Assembly (NCBI GenBank): GCA_019234945.1
Contig: JAFAKX010000115.1
Span: 1 to 44,369, forward strand
Source: Silvibacterium sp.
GTDB taxonomy: Bacteria; Acidobacteriota; Terriglobia; Terriglobales; Acidobacteriaceae
Reading direction: 5' to 3'
Length of the DNA: 44,369 nucleotides
The position numbers and the translations under genes are program-made. Below the pieces are notes generated by a model. That model saw nothing but the letters and a program-made list of their open reading frames with translations. It had not been told where the DNA came from and made no database searches. The number at the start of each line of letters is the position of its first letter. The stretch's first letter is position 1. Below are positions 8,279-17,275 of the stretch, piece by piece.

Positions 8279-8734
8279 TTATTTACCTGAGGATAGTCGA
8301 AGAAATCGAATAATCGCAGCGCGTTCATCGGGCTTGGGCACGGAAAAATTCATATCGGTATCCGTGACGACGGACTCCGGACTGCTAAGCCACTTCTCCA
8401 GTGAAACATCGTTCCATGTGAACTGTGCCGATTTCAGCGCATCGGAATACCTGAAGGTAGATACACTGCCGGCCTTTCGTCCATAGACGTTACGAAGCCG
8501 TGGCCCCTCCTTATCCTGATCGAGTGAATGGCATCCGTTGCAGCGCTTCTCAAAAAGCTGCTTGCCTTGCTCTGCATCAAGCGAATCGTCTGCGCCCGTG
8601 GTTCCATTTCTGGCTGCCAACCCCGAAAATGGAGGCACAGCAGACATAATCGCTATCGCCAGGGTGTGCGCGAGAGAAAGCCTGAGCATTTTATTTCTTA
8701 AAGTGGTAAATAGCTTTAGAACGTGGTATGTCAT
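8279..8734 (-). CDS. Class I c-type cytochrome, exported
   Basis: The haem-attachment motif CNGCH is at residues 65-69 and a Met in TDMNF near the C-terminus is a plausible axial ligand. The segment EGPRLRNVYGRKAGSVSTFRYSDALK matches mitochondrial-type cytochrome c. A signal peptide precedes it; the start is either 8734 or, giving a more standard signal peptide, the internal ATG at 8689 (MLRLSLAHTL). Neither has a clear ribosome site. It would carry electrons in the periplasm. It is the third gene of the metallophosphoesterase to anti-sigma operon. Confidence 0.9.
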   Translation of the reverse strand: MTYHVLKLFTTLRNKMLRLSLAHTLAIAIMSAVPPFSGLAARNGTTGADDSLDAEQGKQLFEKRCNGCHSLDQDKEGPRLRNVYGRKAGSVSTFRYSDALKSAQFTWNDVSLEKWLSSPESVVTDTDMNFSVPKPDERAAIIRFLRLSSGK

Positions 8735-8772
8735 GTTTTCTTTATCGGGTAGTTAGGGCCTCTTAGCCTGCC

Positions 8773-9264
8773 TTAGGGCTTTGCTTGCGCTCCGGCAATC
8801 TGCTGTCGGATGTGCCTGCGTTCTGATTTTGCCCAGTCGTAGATAAGCTGCTGCTCTTCGGAGGTAAGCCGCGCCTGGGGATGAAGTATCAGGTACTGGC
8901 GCAGCGGCATCTCTCCGCTGCGCACTTCAGAAGCGATTCTTGACAGAAGATCGATGCGTGCTTGGGAAGTATAGTGCTGCCATTGCGACATATTCAGGTG
9001 CTCGCGGCCCTCGCGTACATCGTGTTCAATGAACCAGGAGACGGGTGCCAGTCTGCTATAAGCCGGCCAGCTGGTCTTTTCGGAATGGCAGTCGCCGCAC
9101 TTTGTTTCCAGCACATGCAGCACGTCGGCCGGCACACCGCTGCCATCAAGCAGCGCGCCAGTAGCCGCGCGCGAACGTGGGTTGCCTCCGAGATGAACGA
9201 ATGAAAGCGCGACGCTGGCAGCGAACAAAGCAGCTGCAGCAAGGGGAATCCGCACCGGACTCAT
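8773..9264 (-). CDS. Haem-binding domain protein (Haem_bd type)
   Basis: The 163-residue protein has an N-terminal signal or anchor (IPLAAAALFAASVALSF) and one CGDCH at residues 56-60. The flanking pattern ETKCGDCHSEKTSWPAYSRLAPVSWFIEHDVREGREHLN is typical of the Haem_bd family, in which C-x-x-C-H binds one haem c. It probably works in the periplasm with the cytochrome encoded next. Its start overlaps the end of the metallophosphoesterase gene by four bases, which indicates translational coupling. Confidence 0.9.
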   Translation of the reverse strand: MSPVRIPLAAAALFAASVALSFVHLGGNPRSRAATGALLDGSGVPADVLHVLETKCGDCHSEKTSWPAYSRLAPVSWFIEHDVREGREHLNMSQWQHYTSQARIDLLSRIASEVRSGEMPLRQYLILHPQARLTSEEQQLIYDWAKSERRHIRQQIAGAQAKP

Positions 9265-10268
9265 AACGAAGCCGCGGAATGCTCGACTGGCGTGCCGGAC
9301 AATGACGCATCAACGATGGCGAGCTGATGCTTCTGCGCGACGAAGTGTACCTCGGTAATGCCCAGCACATCGCGCAACCTCTCCGCGGAGACCTTCATTG
9401 GCCCCGGCGATGGCGCTGAACCGGGTGCGGGCTGCGGAAAAGCTGTGGACATGGCGGTGTGAAACGAGACGTTTCCTTCTACCTTCTGCATTACCTGATG
9501 GATATGCCCGTTCAGGACGGTAACTGAGCCGAACCGCTTCAGCATTGCGAATGCCTGCTCACTGTCCGATGTTCCCCAGCCCCACGAGGGATACAGCGTC
9601 CAGAGCGGAATATGCGCAAAAAGCACAACCGGGGTGCTGTTCTTCACGCCGCTCAGGTCCTGCTTGAGCCAGTTGAGCTGATCCTGGCCAATCTTCCCCA
9701 TGCCTTCGAGCTGCACCACATTGACGAGTCCGATGAAGTGGACACCCTTGTGGTCGAAGCTGTACCACCCGTTTCCCTTCGTGTCCTTGCCATATCTCTC
9801 GAGGAACAGTTTGCCGTCGTCGACAGCGGTGTCATGCTCGCCGGGCACATAAAAGACCTGCCGCTTTGCTCCGCTCAGCACCTGTTGAAGTGTGTCGAAC
9901 TCGGCAGGTTTGGCTGAGTGGGTAAGATCGCCGGTGTGAATCAGAAAATCCGTAACGCCTGAGTAGCCGTTGATCTTCTCCAGCGCGGTGTGGAGAGTTG
10001 CCGTTACGTCGGCATTGGCAGGTTTGTTGAATCCGATATGGCTGTCGCTGATCTGAACGAAGCTGAAATCGGCCTGTCTTGATGGTTGGTGGGTTTGGCC
10101 GAAGACGCGCGAGACGGGAACGCCACCCGCGAAGCTCCAGACGAGTCCTGTGCCCGCCCATGCCATGCACTTGAGGAAGCCACGGCGGTTGATCCCGTCG
10201 TTCTCACTGCCGGTTGGTTGGTGTTCTGTCAAACGTTGAGGGATGCCGGTTTCGAAAATCTCGCTCAC
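9261..10268 (-). CDS. Metallophosphoesterase with Tat signal
   Basis: The calcineurin-like phosphoesterase motifs are in order: SDSHIG (D-x-H), HTGDLTH (G-D), PGEHDT (G-[N/E]-H-D) and NGHIHQ (G-H-x-H). A Tat signal (RRGFLKCMAWAG) precedes them, so the protein is exported folded with its metals. The frame opens at 10301, but the GTG at 10268 has AGGAG five bases before it and is the better start (335 residues). It is the first gene of the operon with the haem-binding protein, cytochrome c and ECF sigma factor. The substrate is unknown. Confidence 0.9.
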   Translation of the reverse strand: MSEIFETGIPQRLTEHQPTGSENDGINRRGFLKCMAWAGTGLVWSFAGGVPVSRVFGQTHQPSRQADFSFVQISDSHIGFNKPANADVTATLHTALEKINGYSGVTDFLIHTGDLTHSAKPAEFDTLQQVLSGAKRQVFYVPGEHDTAVDDGKLFLERYGKDTKGNGWYSFDHKGVHFIGLVNVVQLEGMGKIGQDQLNWLKQDLSGVKNSTPVVLFAHIPLWTLYPSWGWGTSDSEQAFAMLKRFGSVTVLNGHIHQVMQKVEGNVSFHTAMSTAFPQPAPGSAPSPGPMKVSAERLRDVLGITEVHFVAQKHQLAIVDASLSGTPVEHSAASL

Positions 10269-10304
10269 GATCTCTCCTGATTGCGGGAATCGTGCCCGCA
10301 CACC

Positions 10305-10336
10305 GACGAGAACTGTGTGGGCCCAGTTTTATTCCC
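10305..10336 (-). promoter_or_regulatory. Candidate ECF-type promoter of the cytochrome/sigma operon
   Basis: On the minus strand GGGAATAAAA (10327-10336) is followed by CGTC (10305-10308), about 37 bases before the GTG start. The GGAAT-type -35 and CGTC-type -10 resemble ECF promoters, but the spacing of about 21 bases is long, so support is limited. Confidence 0.3.
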
Positions 10337-10434
10337 GGTGTTGAAGATTTTTCGCAGGGGAGATGGTTCGCGATTGAGAGTGCTTTCTCGCCGGCAAAGG
10401 GTGATAAGCTGGATGGAGTATCTCCCGCCTCTGT

Positions 10435-10510
<76 letters not shown>

Positions 10511-10620
10511 AATTACCCCGGTCATCGTTACCAGAACACTACGGGGCAACCTACGAAAGCGCGTGCCTTAACGTCAGCGAGTTGCCGCTTCGGGTATCCT
10601 TGTGCGTGCAAGGAGAGCCC

Positions 10621-11160
10621 ATGAAGATCCAGTCGAAGTTGCTCCTGATCATAGCGGTGTTCGCCATGACAGCCCTGCCAGCGGTCGTGTTCGCTGCCGG
10701 TCCGAAGTCCGTTAAGGTCGTGATGAAGACCGCGGACGGAAAAGACGCCGGAGACGTTGTGCTCAAGCAGGAGAAGGCGGGCATTGAAGTCAAAGTCGAT
10801 TTGAAGAACCTGCCTCCCGGCGAGCACGCGATTCATATCCACCAGAATGCCAAGTGCGACCCGCCCGACTTCAAGACTGCAGGAGGACACTTCAATCCGG
10901 CAGGCAAGAAGCATGGGTATGAAAACCCGGATGGTCACCACAACGGCGATATGCCTCAGAACCTGACGGTGAACGCGGGCGGAGCGGTCAAAGCCACTCT
11001 CGTGAACAAGGACGTGACACTCGATCCCGCAGCAGCAAACTCCGTGTTTTCAAACGGGGGAACAGCCATCGTCGTTCACGCCAAAGCCGATGATATGAAG
11101 ACCGACCCGGCGGGTAATGCTGGAGACCGGATCGCCTGCGGCGTCGTTGTCGCTCCCTAA
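10621..11160 (+). CDS. sodC: Superoxide dismutase [Cu-Zn], periplasmic
   Basis: The enzyme turns superoxide into peroxide and oxygen in the periplasm. The start at 10621 has AAGGAG five bases upstream and yields a signal peptide ([16 protein letters not shown]...VFAA). The Cu ligands are in [12 protein letters not shown], and the bridging and Zn ligands in the [12 protein letters not shown] segment. DIMPQNL-like NGDMPQNL and the C-terminal [12 protein letters not shown] complete the family pattern, with the disulfide cysteines in KCD and IACGVV. It has 179 residues. It is a single gene followed by a shared terminator. Confidence 0.95.
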   Translation: MKIQSKLLLIIAVFAMTALPAVVFAAGPKSVKVVMKTADGKDAGDVVLKQEKAGIEVKVDLKNLPPGEHAIHIHQNAKCDPPDFKTAGGHFNPAGKKHGYENPDGHHNGDMPQNLTVNAGGAVKATLVNKDVTLDPAAANSVFSNGGTAIVVHAKADDMKTDPAGNAGDRIACGVVVAP

Positions 11161-11172
11161 ATCCTGGTCGAA

Positions 11173-11214
11173 AAAAGATGGGCAGATCCGTGAGGGATCT
11201 GCCCGTTGTCTTTT
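11173..11214. terminator. Bidirectional terminator between sodC and aldo/keto reductase
   Basis: GGGCAGATCC (11180-11189) pairs with GGATCTGCCC (11195-11204). A-rich sequence before and TCTTTT after it let the hairpin end both converging transcripts. Confidence 0.85.
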
Positions 11215-11221
11215 GACGGTA

Positions 11222-12097
11222 CTACTTCCGCGCGGCTTCGCCCTCGATGGTTTTCCATTCGTCGGCGCCGAGTTGTACCCCGGCGGCGGCGACGTTTTCT
11301 TCGAGGTGCTCGACCGATGACGTGCCGGGAATCGGCAGCATCACCGGAGAGCGGTGTAGAAGCCATGCGAGCGAGAGCTGTGCAACCGTGACGTTGTGGC
11401 TCTTGGCTGCGGTGTCCAGCGGGCCTCCCGGTCGCGCGAGTGCTCCGGCCGCGACCGGGAACCACGGGATAAATCCCAGATTGTTGTTCTCGCAGAACTT
11501 CAGCGTCGATTCGTACTTGCGATCGCCGACGTTGTATAGGTTCTGCACACTGACAATGGGAACCGTCTTCTTCGCGCGCTCGATTTCGGCGGGTGTGACC
11601 TCCGAAAGGCCCACGTGGCGAATCTTGCCCTGTTTCTGCAGCTCCTTGATCGCGCCGAGCGACTCCTCGACTGGGACTTTGGGGTCGATGCGATGCAACT
11701 GCCAGAGGTCAATCCGTTCGACCCGCAGGCGGCGCAGGCTCATCTCGACGCACTGGCGCAGATACTCGGGACGGCCGACCGGTGCCCAGCGGTTCGGGCC
11801 GGAGCGGGTGAGTCCGGCTTTGGTGGCGATGACTAGCTCGCCCGGATATGGATACAGGGCTTCGGCGATAAGGCGCTCGCTGACTTCCGGGCCGTAGGAA
11901 TCTGCCGTGTCGATGAAGTTCACACCCAACTCAAGGGCACGGCGCAAGACCTGCTTCGCCGTTTCCGGGTCCTTCGGCTCTCCCCAGATGCCTTCGCCGG
12001 TGATGCGCATGGCGCCGAAGCCGAGCCGGTGGATGTGGAGGTCTCCGCCGAGAGCAAAGGTGCCGCTCGCGGCTGCATTCACATGGGTAGTAGCCAT
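11222..12097 (-). CDS. Aldo/keto reductase
   Basis: The 291-residue TIM-barrel oxidoreductase uses NADPH. The catalytic Asp and Tyr are in FIDTADSYG, the Lys in LVIATKAGL, and the His in [11 protein letters not shown]. The NADP-binding end is seen as [17 protein letters not shown]. The substrate cannot be named. It lies 81 bases after hemY on the same strand and could be a distal part of the haem operon, though a functional link is not evident. It ends in TAG. Confidence 0.93.
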   Translation of the reverse strand: MATTHVNAAASGTFALGGDLHIHRLGFGAMRITGEGIWGEPKDPETAKQVLRRALELGVNFIDTADSYGPEVSERLIAEALYPYPGELVIATKAGLTRSGPNRWAPVGRPEYLRQCVEMSLRRLRVERIDLWQLHRIDPKVPVEESLGAIKELQKQGKIRHVGLSEVTPAEIERAKKTVPIVSVQNLYNVGDRKYESTLKFCENNNLGFIPWFPVAAGALARPGGPLDTAAKSHNVTVAQLSLAWLLHRSPVMLPIPGTSSVEHLEENVAAAGVQLGADEWKTIEGEAARK

Positions 12098-12178
12098 AGA
12101 TCGTCAGATGCTACCGCTGTGCGGCAGGCTTCGGCAAGATAACGCCTTTGATGGGATGGATCTTTTTGGGGCGCTTTC

Positions 12179-13576
12179 TTAAGCCTGGCCGGCCCGGCGG
12201 GCTGCTTCGCGGCCCTGGCGGATGAGGTCGGGCAGGCCGACTCCATTGTAGGCATTGCCCACGAGTTGCAGACCGGGAAAGCTGCTGGTCAAATGGTTTA
12301 GCTCAGCCATGCGATCGAGGTGGCCCACCGCATATTGAGGCAACGACAGTGGCCATCGGCGAACAAGCGAGATGTCGGGTTCCGGCACCGAGCCGAGCAC
12401 CTGCGAAAGCCGTTCATGCGCGAGGGAGAGCAGTTCAGCGTCACTGCTGCCCAGAAGCGCGGCCGCGGTCTCTCCGCCGAAGAAGGCGCGGAGGAGCACA
12501 GCTCCTTCGGTTGCGCGGTGCGCGAACTTCTGGTTGACGAAGGTACAGGCTAAAAGCTGTGGCCTGGAGTCATGCGACGTGCTTGGGGACGTCTCTGGTA
12601 CGAGATATCCGAATCCGTGAGGAATGCTGAGATGCCGTGCGCGATCGGTGGAGAACGCGAGCGCGATGACGATGGCGGACGTCGCATCCATCGCGAGCAG
12701 CCGATCGAAGTCAGGGTGCAAGGGTGAAAGCAGGCGACGCGTGACGTGCGCGGGCGTGGCGAGAATAACTGCATCGAAGGAGCCGGCAAATCCTGCAGCT
12801 TCGACGTGCCAGGTGCCGGAATCCTGCGCAATGGAATGCACTGTCTGATTCAGCCCGACTGCATTCGGGGGGAGTTCTTCCGCCATGCGCTCGATCAGGG
12901 TTTCGAGGCCGATCTTGAGAGAGGTAAACACTGAGGCCGAGCTGTCGTTCCGCTTTTGTTGCAACGCTGCGATAAGGCTGCCGTGCTCACGTTCGAGCTT
13001 CACGAAGGCGGGCATTACGGCGCGTACGCTGAGTTGTTCAACGCTGCCTCCAAAAACTCCGGCGAGCAGCGGTCCGGCAATGGTGCGTGTGACTTCTTCT
13101 CCAAAATGCCTGCGGACGAAGTTCGCAACGGATTCGTCCACACCTTCAGGCAGTGCGGAGCGTTTCAATTCCTCGGCCTGGAGGTATTCACGCTGGAACG
13201 ACTGCCGGGCCTGCTCGGAGAAAAGCGACGAGTTGAGTACTGGCTCCCACTGCGTAGGGACCATCATGCGCATGCCGTCCGGCATGGGCACGAGCCGGCC
13301 ACCTTCGAGCAGATAGGTGCGACGCCACTGGTCATTTGAGAGGATGATTTCGGACTCGAGTCCCAGTTCGACGGCGAGTTCGCGCGCCCAGGGTTTCTCG
13401 GTCACCCATGAATCGGGGCCACACTCGATCACAAAGCCCTCGCGGCGGACGGTCTCGACGATGCCGCCGAGTCGCTGAGTCGCTTCGAACAGAGCAAATT
13501 CGATACCTTGCTGGGCAAGTTGGTAAGCGGCAGCGACGCCGCTGATGCCTCCTCCAACAACCGCGACCCGCTTCAT
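12179..13576 (-). CDS. hemY: Protoporphyrinogen/coproporphyrinogen III oxidase HemY
   Basis: This FAD enzyme oxidises the porphyrinogen ring in haem synthesis. The N-terminal Rossmann motif is VVGGGISGVAAAYQL and the flavin end motif is GLQLVGNAYNGVGLPDLI near the C-terminus. GFVIECGPDSWVTEKPWA is typical of the HemY (oxygen-dependent) group. It has 465 residues, the normal length. Its ATG overlaps the hemH stop by four bases. Whether the substrate is protoporphyrinogen or coproporphyrinogen depends on whether HemQ is present elsewhere, which the window cannot show. Confidence 0.94.
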   Translation of the reverse strand: MKRVAVVGGGISGVAAAYQLAQQGIEFALFEATQRLGGIVETVRREGFVIECGPDSWVTEKPWARELAVELGLESEIILSNDQWRRTYLLEGGRLVPMPDGMRMMVPTQWEPVLNSSLFSEQARQSFQREYLQAEELKRSALPEGVDESVANFVRRHFGEEVTRTIAGPLLAGVFGGSVEQLSVRAVMPAFVKLEREHGSLIAALQQKRNDSSASVFTSLKIGLETLIERMAEELPPNAVGLNQTVHSIAQDSGTWHVEAAGFAGSFDAVILATPAHVTRRLLSPLHPDFDRLLAMDATSAIVIALAFSTDRARHLSIPHGFGYLVPETSPSTSHDSRPQLLACTFVNQKFAHRATEGAVLLRAFFGGETAAALLGSSDAELLSLAHERLSQVLGSVPEPDISLVRRWPLSLPQYAVGHLDRMAELNHLTSSFPGLQLVGNAYNGVGLPDLIRQGREAARRAGQA

Positions 13577-14502
13577 TGCGCCTTAAGCCGGGCCACTGCC
13601 AAGCGGGACAGATCGGAGAGCGCCGCGATCAGCAGAGGCGATGTGTTCAGCGATTGCGGACGGCGGAGTTCCATCCCCAGATTGGCAGCGAATTGCTGGA
13701 AGCTGATGTCGATATCGTAGAGGATTTCGACGTGATCGCAGAGAAAGCCAATCGGCTGGATGACGAGGTTGCGGACGCCTTCGTCGTGCAGCACCGTGAG
13801 GGTGTCTTCGACGCTGGGGCCGAGCCAGGGCCCGCCCGACATTCCCTGACTCTGGAACGCGAAGCGCCAGTAATCAGCTGCGAGGCCAACGCGCTCGGCG
13901 ACCAGGGCTGCAGTTCGTTTTGCTTCCACTTCGTACGGGTCGGGTGTATCTTCCGGAGACTGTGCCTGGACGGTGCGGAGAGGCACGCTGTGGGCCGTGA
14001 AGAGCACTGAAACGGGGGTACCGGCTTTAGCGGAGAAGGGATCGAGCACGGCGCACAGACGCTCGGCGAAGGCATCGGCAAGCAGCGGATGGTCCGCCCA
14101 TCCTTCGACGAACTCGATCTTCATCCCATCGGCGACAGTGAACAGGGCCTTGCGGTAGAGTCCAACGCTGGTGCGGGAGTTCTGCGCCGCGAGGGAGATC
14201 GCGACCACCCGATCGACGCCGTCCTCGCGCATCTGGCCGACGACGTCGCGGATGTAGGGCTTCCAGTTGCGCATGCCCACATAGACGGGGAGGCTCAGTT
14301 CCTTGGCGAGCAGGCGGCCCTGCTCGAGCGTAAGGGAGGTCAGCGGGCTTTGCCCGATGAGCGAGTAGCGATGGCGAATTTCTTCGACGGCGCTGTCGGG
14401 AAGCGGGCGGCCTCCGGTGATGTTGCGCAGGTATTCGGAGATATCGTCGAGCGAGTCGGGGGTTCCGTGCGCGAGCAGGAGGACCGCGGTGCGGTCAGGC
14501 AT
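13573..14502 (-). CDS. hemH: Ferrochelatase HemH/CpfC
   Basis: The enzyme inserts ferrous iron into the porphyrin. The frame is open upstream within the hemE gene, but the family start MPDRTAVLLLAHGTPDSL sets it at 14502 (309 residues), overlapping the hemE end by eight bases. Catalytic His lies in LFTAHSVP and the conserved acidic region in QPIGFLCDHVEILYDID. It is near the size of the soluble coproporphyrin-type chelatases. It is the middle gene of the overlapping hemE-hemH-hemY set. Confidence 0.94.
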   Translation of the reverse strand: MPDRTAVLLLAHGTPDSLDDISEYLRNITGGRPLPDSAVEEIRHRYSLIGQSPLTSLTLEQGRLLAKELSLPVYVGMRNWKPYIRDVVGQMREDGVDRVVAISLAAQNSRTSVGLYRKALFTVADGMKIEFVEGWADHPLLADAFAERLCAVLDPFSAKAGTPVSVLFTAHSVPLRTVQAQSPEDTPDPYEVEAKRTAALVAERVGLAADYWRFAFQSQGMSGGPWLGPSVEDTLTVLHDEGVRNLVIQPIGFLCDHVEILYDIDISFQQFAANLGMELRRPQSLNTSPLLIAALSDLSRLAVARLKAQ

Positions 14503-15610
14503 GGCTCGCCTCCCGGCGATATTCGCGGACGAAGCGGACCGCGTGTTGGACGTTTTCGACGGGAGTGTTCGGGACGATGCCGTGCCCGAGGTTGAAGATG
14601 TGTCCGGGGCGCCCCCCCGCCTGGTCAAGGATCTGGTGGACGCGCCGGCGGATGAGGTCGGGGTCGGCGAAGAGGGTGATGGGGTCGAGGTTGCCCTGTA
14701 CGGCGCAAGTATAGTCGAGGGTGCACCATGCGGTGTCGAGCGGGGTTCGCCAGTCAAGGCCGAGGACGTCGGCGCCGGTCTCGCGCATCGAGGGGAGCAG
14801 GCTGGCGGTGTCGACCCCGAAGTAGATCACAGGCACGCCCATGGCCTGCACATCGCGGATGAGGACCTTCGTGGCGGGCAGGACGAAGTCCCGGTAGTCT
14901 TCGACGCTCAGGGAACCGGCCCAGCTGTCGAAGACCTGGATGGCGTCGGCTCCGGCCTCGACCTGCTGGCGGGCGAAGTCGCGCAGAACGGAGACAAGCT
15001 TGTCGAGGAGCCGGCGCCAGGCGTCGGGCTGGCGGTACATCAGGGTCTTGGTTTGGACGTAGTTGCGTGAGCCTCCACCCTCGATCATGTAGCTGGCCAA
15101 GGTGTAGGGCGCGCCGCAGAAGCCGATGACGCCTGCATGGTTCCTGAAGTGGGCGACTACCTGGGCGATGGCTTCGGCGACGTAGCCGAGGTCTCCGGCG
15201 CGATCGGTGCGGAGGCGGGCGATGTCTTCGGCGTTGCGGACAGGCTTGTGGATCACTGGACCTTCGCCGGCCGCGAACTCGAAGTCGAGTCCCATGCATT
15301 CAAAGGGCAGGAGCAGGTCGGCGAAGATGATGGCCGCGTCGACATCGAGCTTCTCGGCCGCGGTAATGGTGACCTCGGCGGCCAACTTTGGCTGCTTGCA
15401 GATTTCAAGCAGGGAGTGGTGGCGGCGGACTGCTTGGTACTCCGGCATGTAGCGGCCGGCCTGGCGGAGGAACCAGACGGGAGTGCGGTCCACGGGCTTG
15501 CGCAGGCAGGCGCGGAGGAAGCGCGATCCGCCGGTCATAGCGAGGTTCGGGGCGCCTGGTTCGGTGCCGGTGCTGAGGTCGGCGGAGGAGATTTGGGATC
15601 GTTCGGACAT
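14495..15610 (-). CDS. hemE: Uroporphyrinogen decarboxylase
   Basis: The enzyme removes four carboxyls from uroporphyrinogen III to give coproporphyrinogen III. The N-terminal signature PVWFLRQAGRYMPEY, IIFADLLLPFECMGLDFEF, GFCGAPYTLASYMIEGGGS and the C-terminal FNLGHGIVPNTPVENV are all family blocks. It has 371 residues, with about 25 extra at the N-terminus. It heads the haem operon, and overlapping genes suggest coupled translation. Confidence 0.96.
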   Translation of the reverse strand: MSERSQISSADLSTGTEPGAPNLAMTGGSRFLRACLRKPVDRTPVWFLRQAGRYMPEYQAVRRHHSLLEICKQPKLAAEVTITAAEKLDVDAAIIFADLLLPFECMGLDFEFAAGEGPVIHKPVRNAEDIARLRTDRAGDLGYVAEAIAQVVAHFRNHAGVIGFCGAPYTLASYMIEGGGSRNYVQTKTLMYRQPDAWRRLLDKLVSVLRDFARQQVEAGADAIQVFDSWAGSLSVEDYRDFVLPATKVLIRDVQAMGVPVIYFGVDTASLLPSMRETGADVLGLDWRTPLDTAWCTLDYTCAVQGNLDPITLFADPDLIRRRVHQILDQAGGRPGHIFNLGHGIVPNTPVENVQHAVRFVREYRREASHA

Positions 15611-16058
15611 CTCGAAATGTGTATAGATGAGGTTAAGACATTCCCGGATTCTGTGCCGTTTTGGAACTGCGGCAGTCCTCGCCGGAGGGGGTCCCCCTCC
15701 CCCTTCGAAAACCTCTACTCATACATTCGGCAGGACTTAAGGGGCACCTCGCTCGTACCTCATGCCAGGGAAATGACTTACGCTATGTCATAGGAAACAG
15801 GAGACTTGCAGGCGGAAGCCTTTCCCGTTTTGGAACAAGCCAATTCCCGAGAGAGTGGAAAGCACGGCTGCGCGGGTGCGGCCGCGCGCTCTTCTTGTCT
15901 CTCTATTTTTATTTTAGCCGGTTTGGCGAAATTCTCGGCCAATCGTAGGCAGGGTTCTGCGGCAGGGTTCCGCGATCAGCGGATCAACGCGAGAGATTGG
16001 CTTCCCACCCTTCGCGCTAGCTGCGGCGCTCAGGATGGGCAACGTAGCAGGTTCAGCG
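15611..16058. other. Noncoding stretch between hemE and the aldolase tail
   Basis: No frame here looks coding. It holds a 17-bp palindrome GGAGGGGG-T-CCCCCTCC (15684-15700), a GCGCGG/CCGCGC hairpin (15870-15887), a CCGTTTTGGAACAAGCCA segment near 15827-15844 also seen near 6962, and a fragment with GGCGCTCAGGATGGGC (about 16025-16040) belonging to a dispersed repeat also seen near 17215 and 30640. The hemE promoter should be at its left end, but no clear boxes are seen. Confidence 0.5.
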
Positions 16059-16946
16059 TCAATTCGCGGCCGAAGCGACGCCTACGCTGTTGAAGAGCTT
16101 CAGGCGTGAAATGGCCACTTCTTTCACGGCGTCGATGACTGGCGGAAGAATCTTGTAGGGCACGACTTCGTTCGGCTTTTTGGCCAGGCTGTCTTCGAGG
16201 CTCTACCTCCACGCAACGCGCAACTCGGTGTTGATGTGGACGATATTGATGCCGGCGGCGATCGCTTTTCGGAAGTCTTCATCGTCAGTTCCCGACCCGC
16301 CGTGCAGCGTGATGGGAACGCCTGTGGCCTTCTTGATATCGGCGATGCGCTGGATGTCGAGGTGCTTGCGGGCTTCTCCGCGGACCATGTTTGCGGACAT
16401 GCCGTGCATGTTACCCACGGCGGGAGCGAGGATGTCTATGCCCGTGGCGGCGACATACTCCCTGGCTTCTTCCGGGGTGGTCAGGCCCTTCGAGACGTCG
16501 ATGGTAGTCTCGTGGATTTCGGAGCCGGTGCCGATGTCGCCGATTTCTCCTTCGATGAGCATCCCGGGATGGATCGCTTTGAGTGCTTTCACGGCTTCTT
16601 TGGTCTGGCGGACGTTCTCCTCGATCGGCAACGCGGAGAGATCGAAGACGATGGCATCGAATCCGGCCCGAGCGGCTTCCTCCGCCTTGGCGAGAGAGTG
16701 AGTGTGATCCGCATTGAGAAAGATGGGAACGCCCGACTCCTCGCGCAGACTCCTTACCAGCGCCGCGATCTCGCTGACTCCCATGAAGTCACGCTCGCCC
16801 TGGGATGCGCCTACGATCACTGGAACGTCGAGCTCATTGGCAGCAGCGACGACCGCTTTGAGGAGAACAAGGTCGGAGATATTGAAGTGGCCGATCGCCA
16901 CTCCCCGTTGTTGCGTCTGCTCGAGAACTTCGCGCAGGGTTTGCAT
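16059..16946 (-). pseudogene. Class II (fructose-bisphosphate-type) aldolase with in-frame amber codon
   Basis: From the ATG at 16946 (strong GGAGGAGG five bases upstream) 247 residues are read to a TAG at 16203-16205. The same frame then stays open for 47 more codons to a TGA at 16059. This tail (SLEDSLAKKPNEVVPYKIL, then DAVKEVAISRLKLF) is the expected C-terminus of the family, so the full product would have 295 positions. Zinc and substrate motifs are before the TAG: LNADHTHS (D80, H81), IEGEIGDIG (E132/E134), H181, HGGSG (H215) and HINTE. The family cleaves fructose or tagatose bisphosphate. The cause may be a recent mutation, a sequencing error or stop readthrough. The truncated form would lack the last helices. 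Confidence 0.85.
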
Positions 16947-16977
16947 GCGTACCTCCTCCGGCTTCCTGGGATCTACG

Positions 16978-17088
16978 GCATTTTCAGAGATACCGTAGCC
17001 CACATCGGCGTTGTACAGGGTCGCCGACTCCCTGTTGGTCGCGGCGACTTGAGGCTAGCGGCCGGGGAGACACCATCTCTGAAAATGC
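16978..17088 (-). repeat. 111-bp palindromic element, copy 2 (leader of the aldolase)
   Basis: A perfect 14-bp inverted repeat, GCATTTTCAGAGAT (16978-16991) and ATCTCTGAAAATGC (17075-17088), bounds it. Compared with copy 1 at 3492-3601 three arm positions differ, and each change is matched in the opposite arm. Inner blocks are shared. It ends 31 bases before the aldolase ATG. On the minus strand CTACGG before the second arm can instead pair with CCGTAG after it, an alternative hairpin that excludes the long stem. Confidence 0.75.
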
Positions 17089-17275
17089 TTTAAGGCGATT
17101 CTGCGCCCCGGGCGGTAAACAATTCAACCGCGCCCCGTGCAGGTTAACGAAAATTCAACTTTCCGACTGATCAGCTGTTTAGATCATCGCTTCTCACCTT
17201 CACACCAACAGCGGGCGCTCAGGATGGGGACCCTCGCTCCGCCTCAATTCCAGTTCGGTGCGAGCGACCAATGCC

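Noticed and set aside
16203-16205. Full reassignment of UAG to an amino acid
   Set aside because: At least seven intact genes here end with TAG at the family's usual C-terminus.
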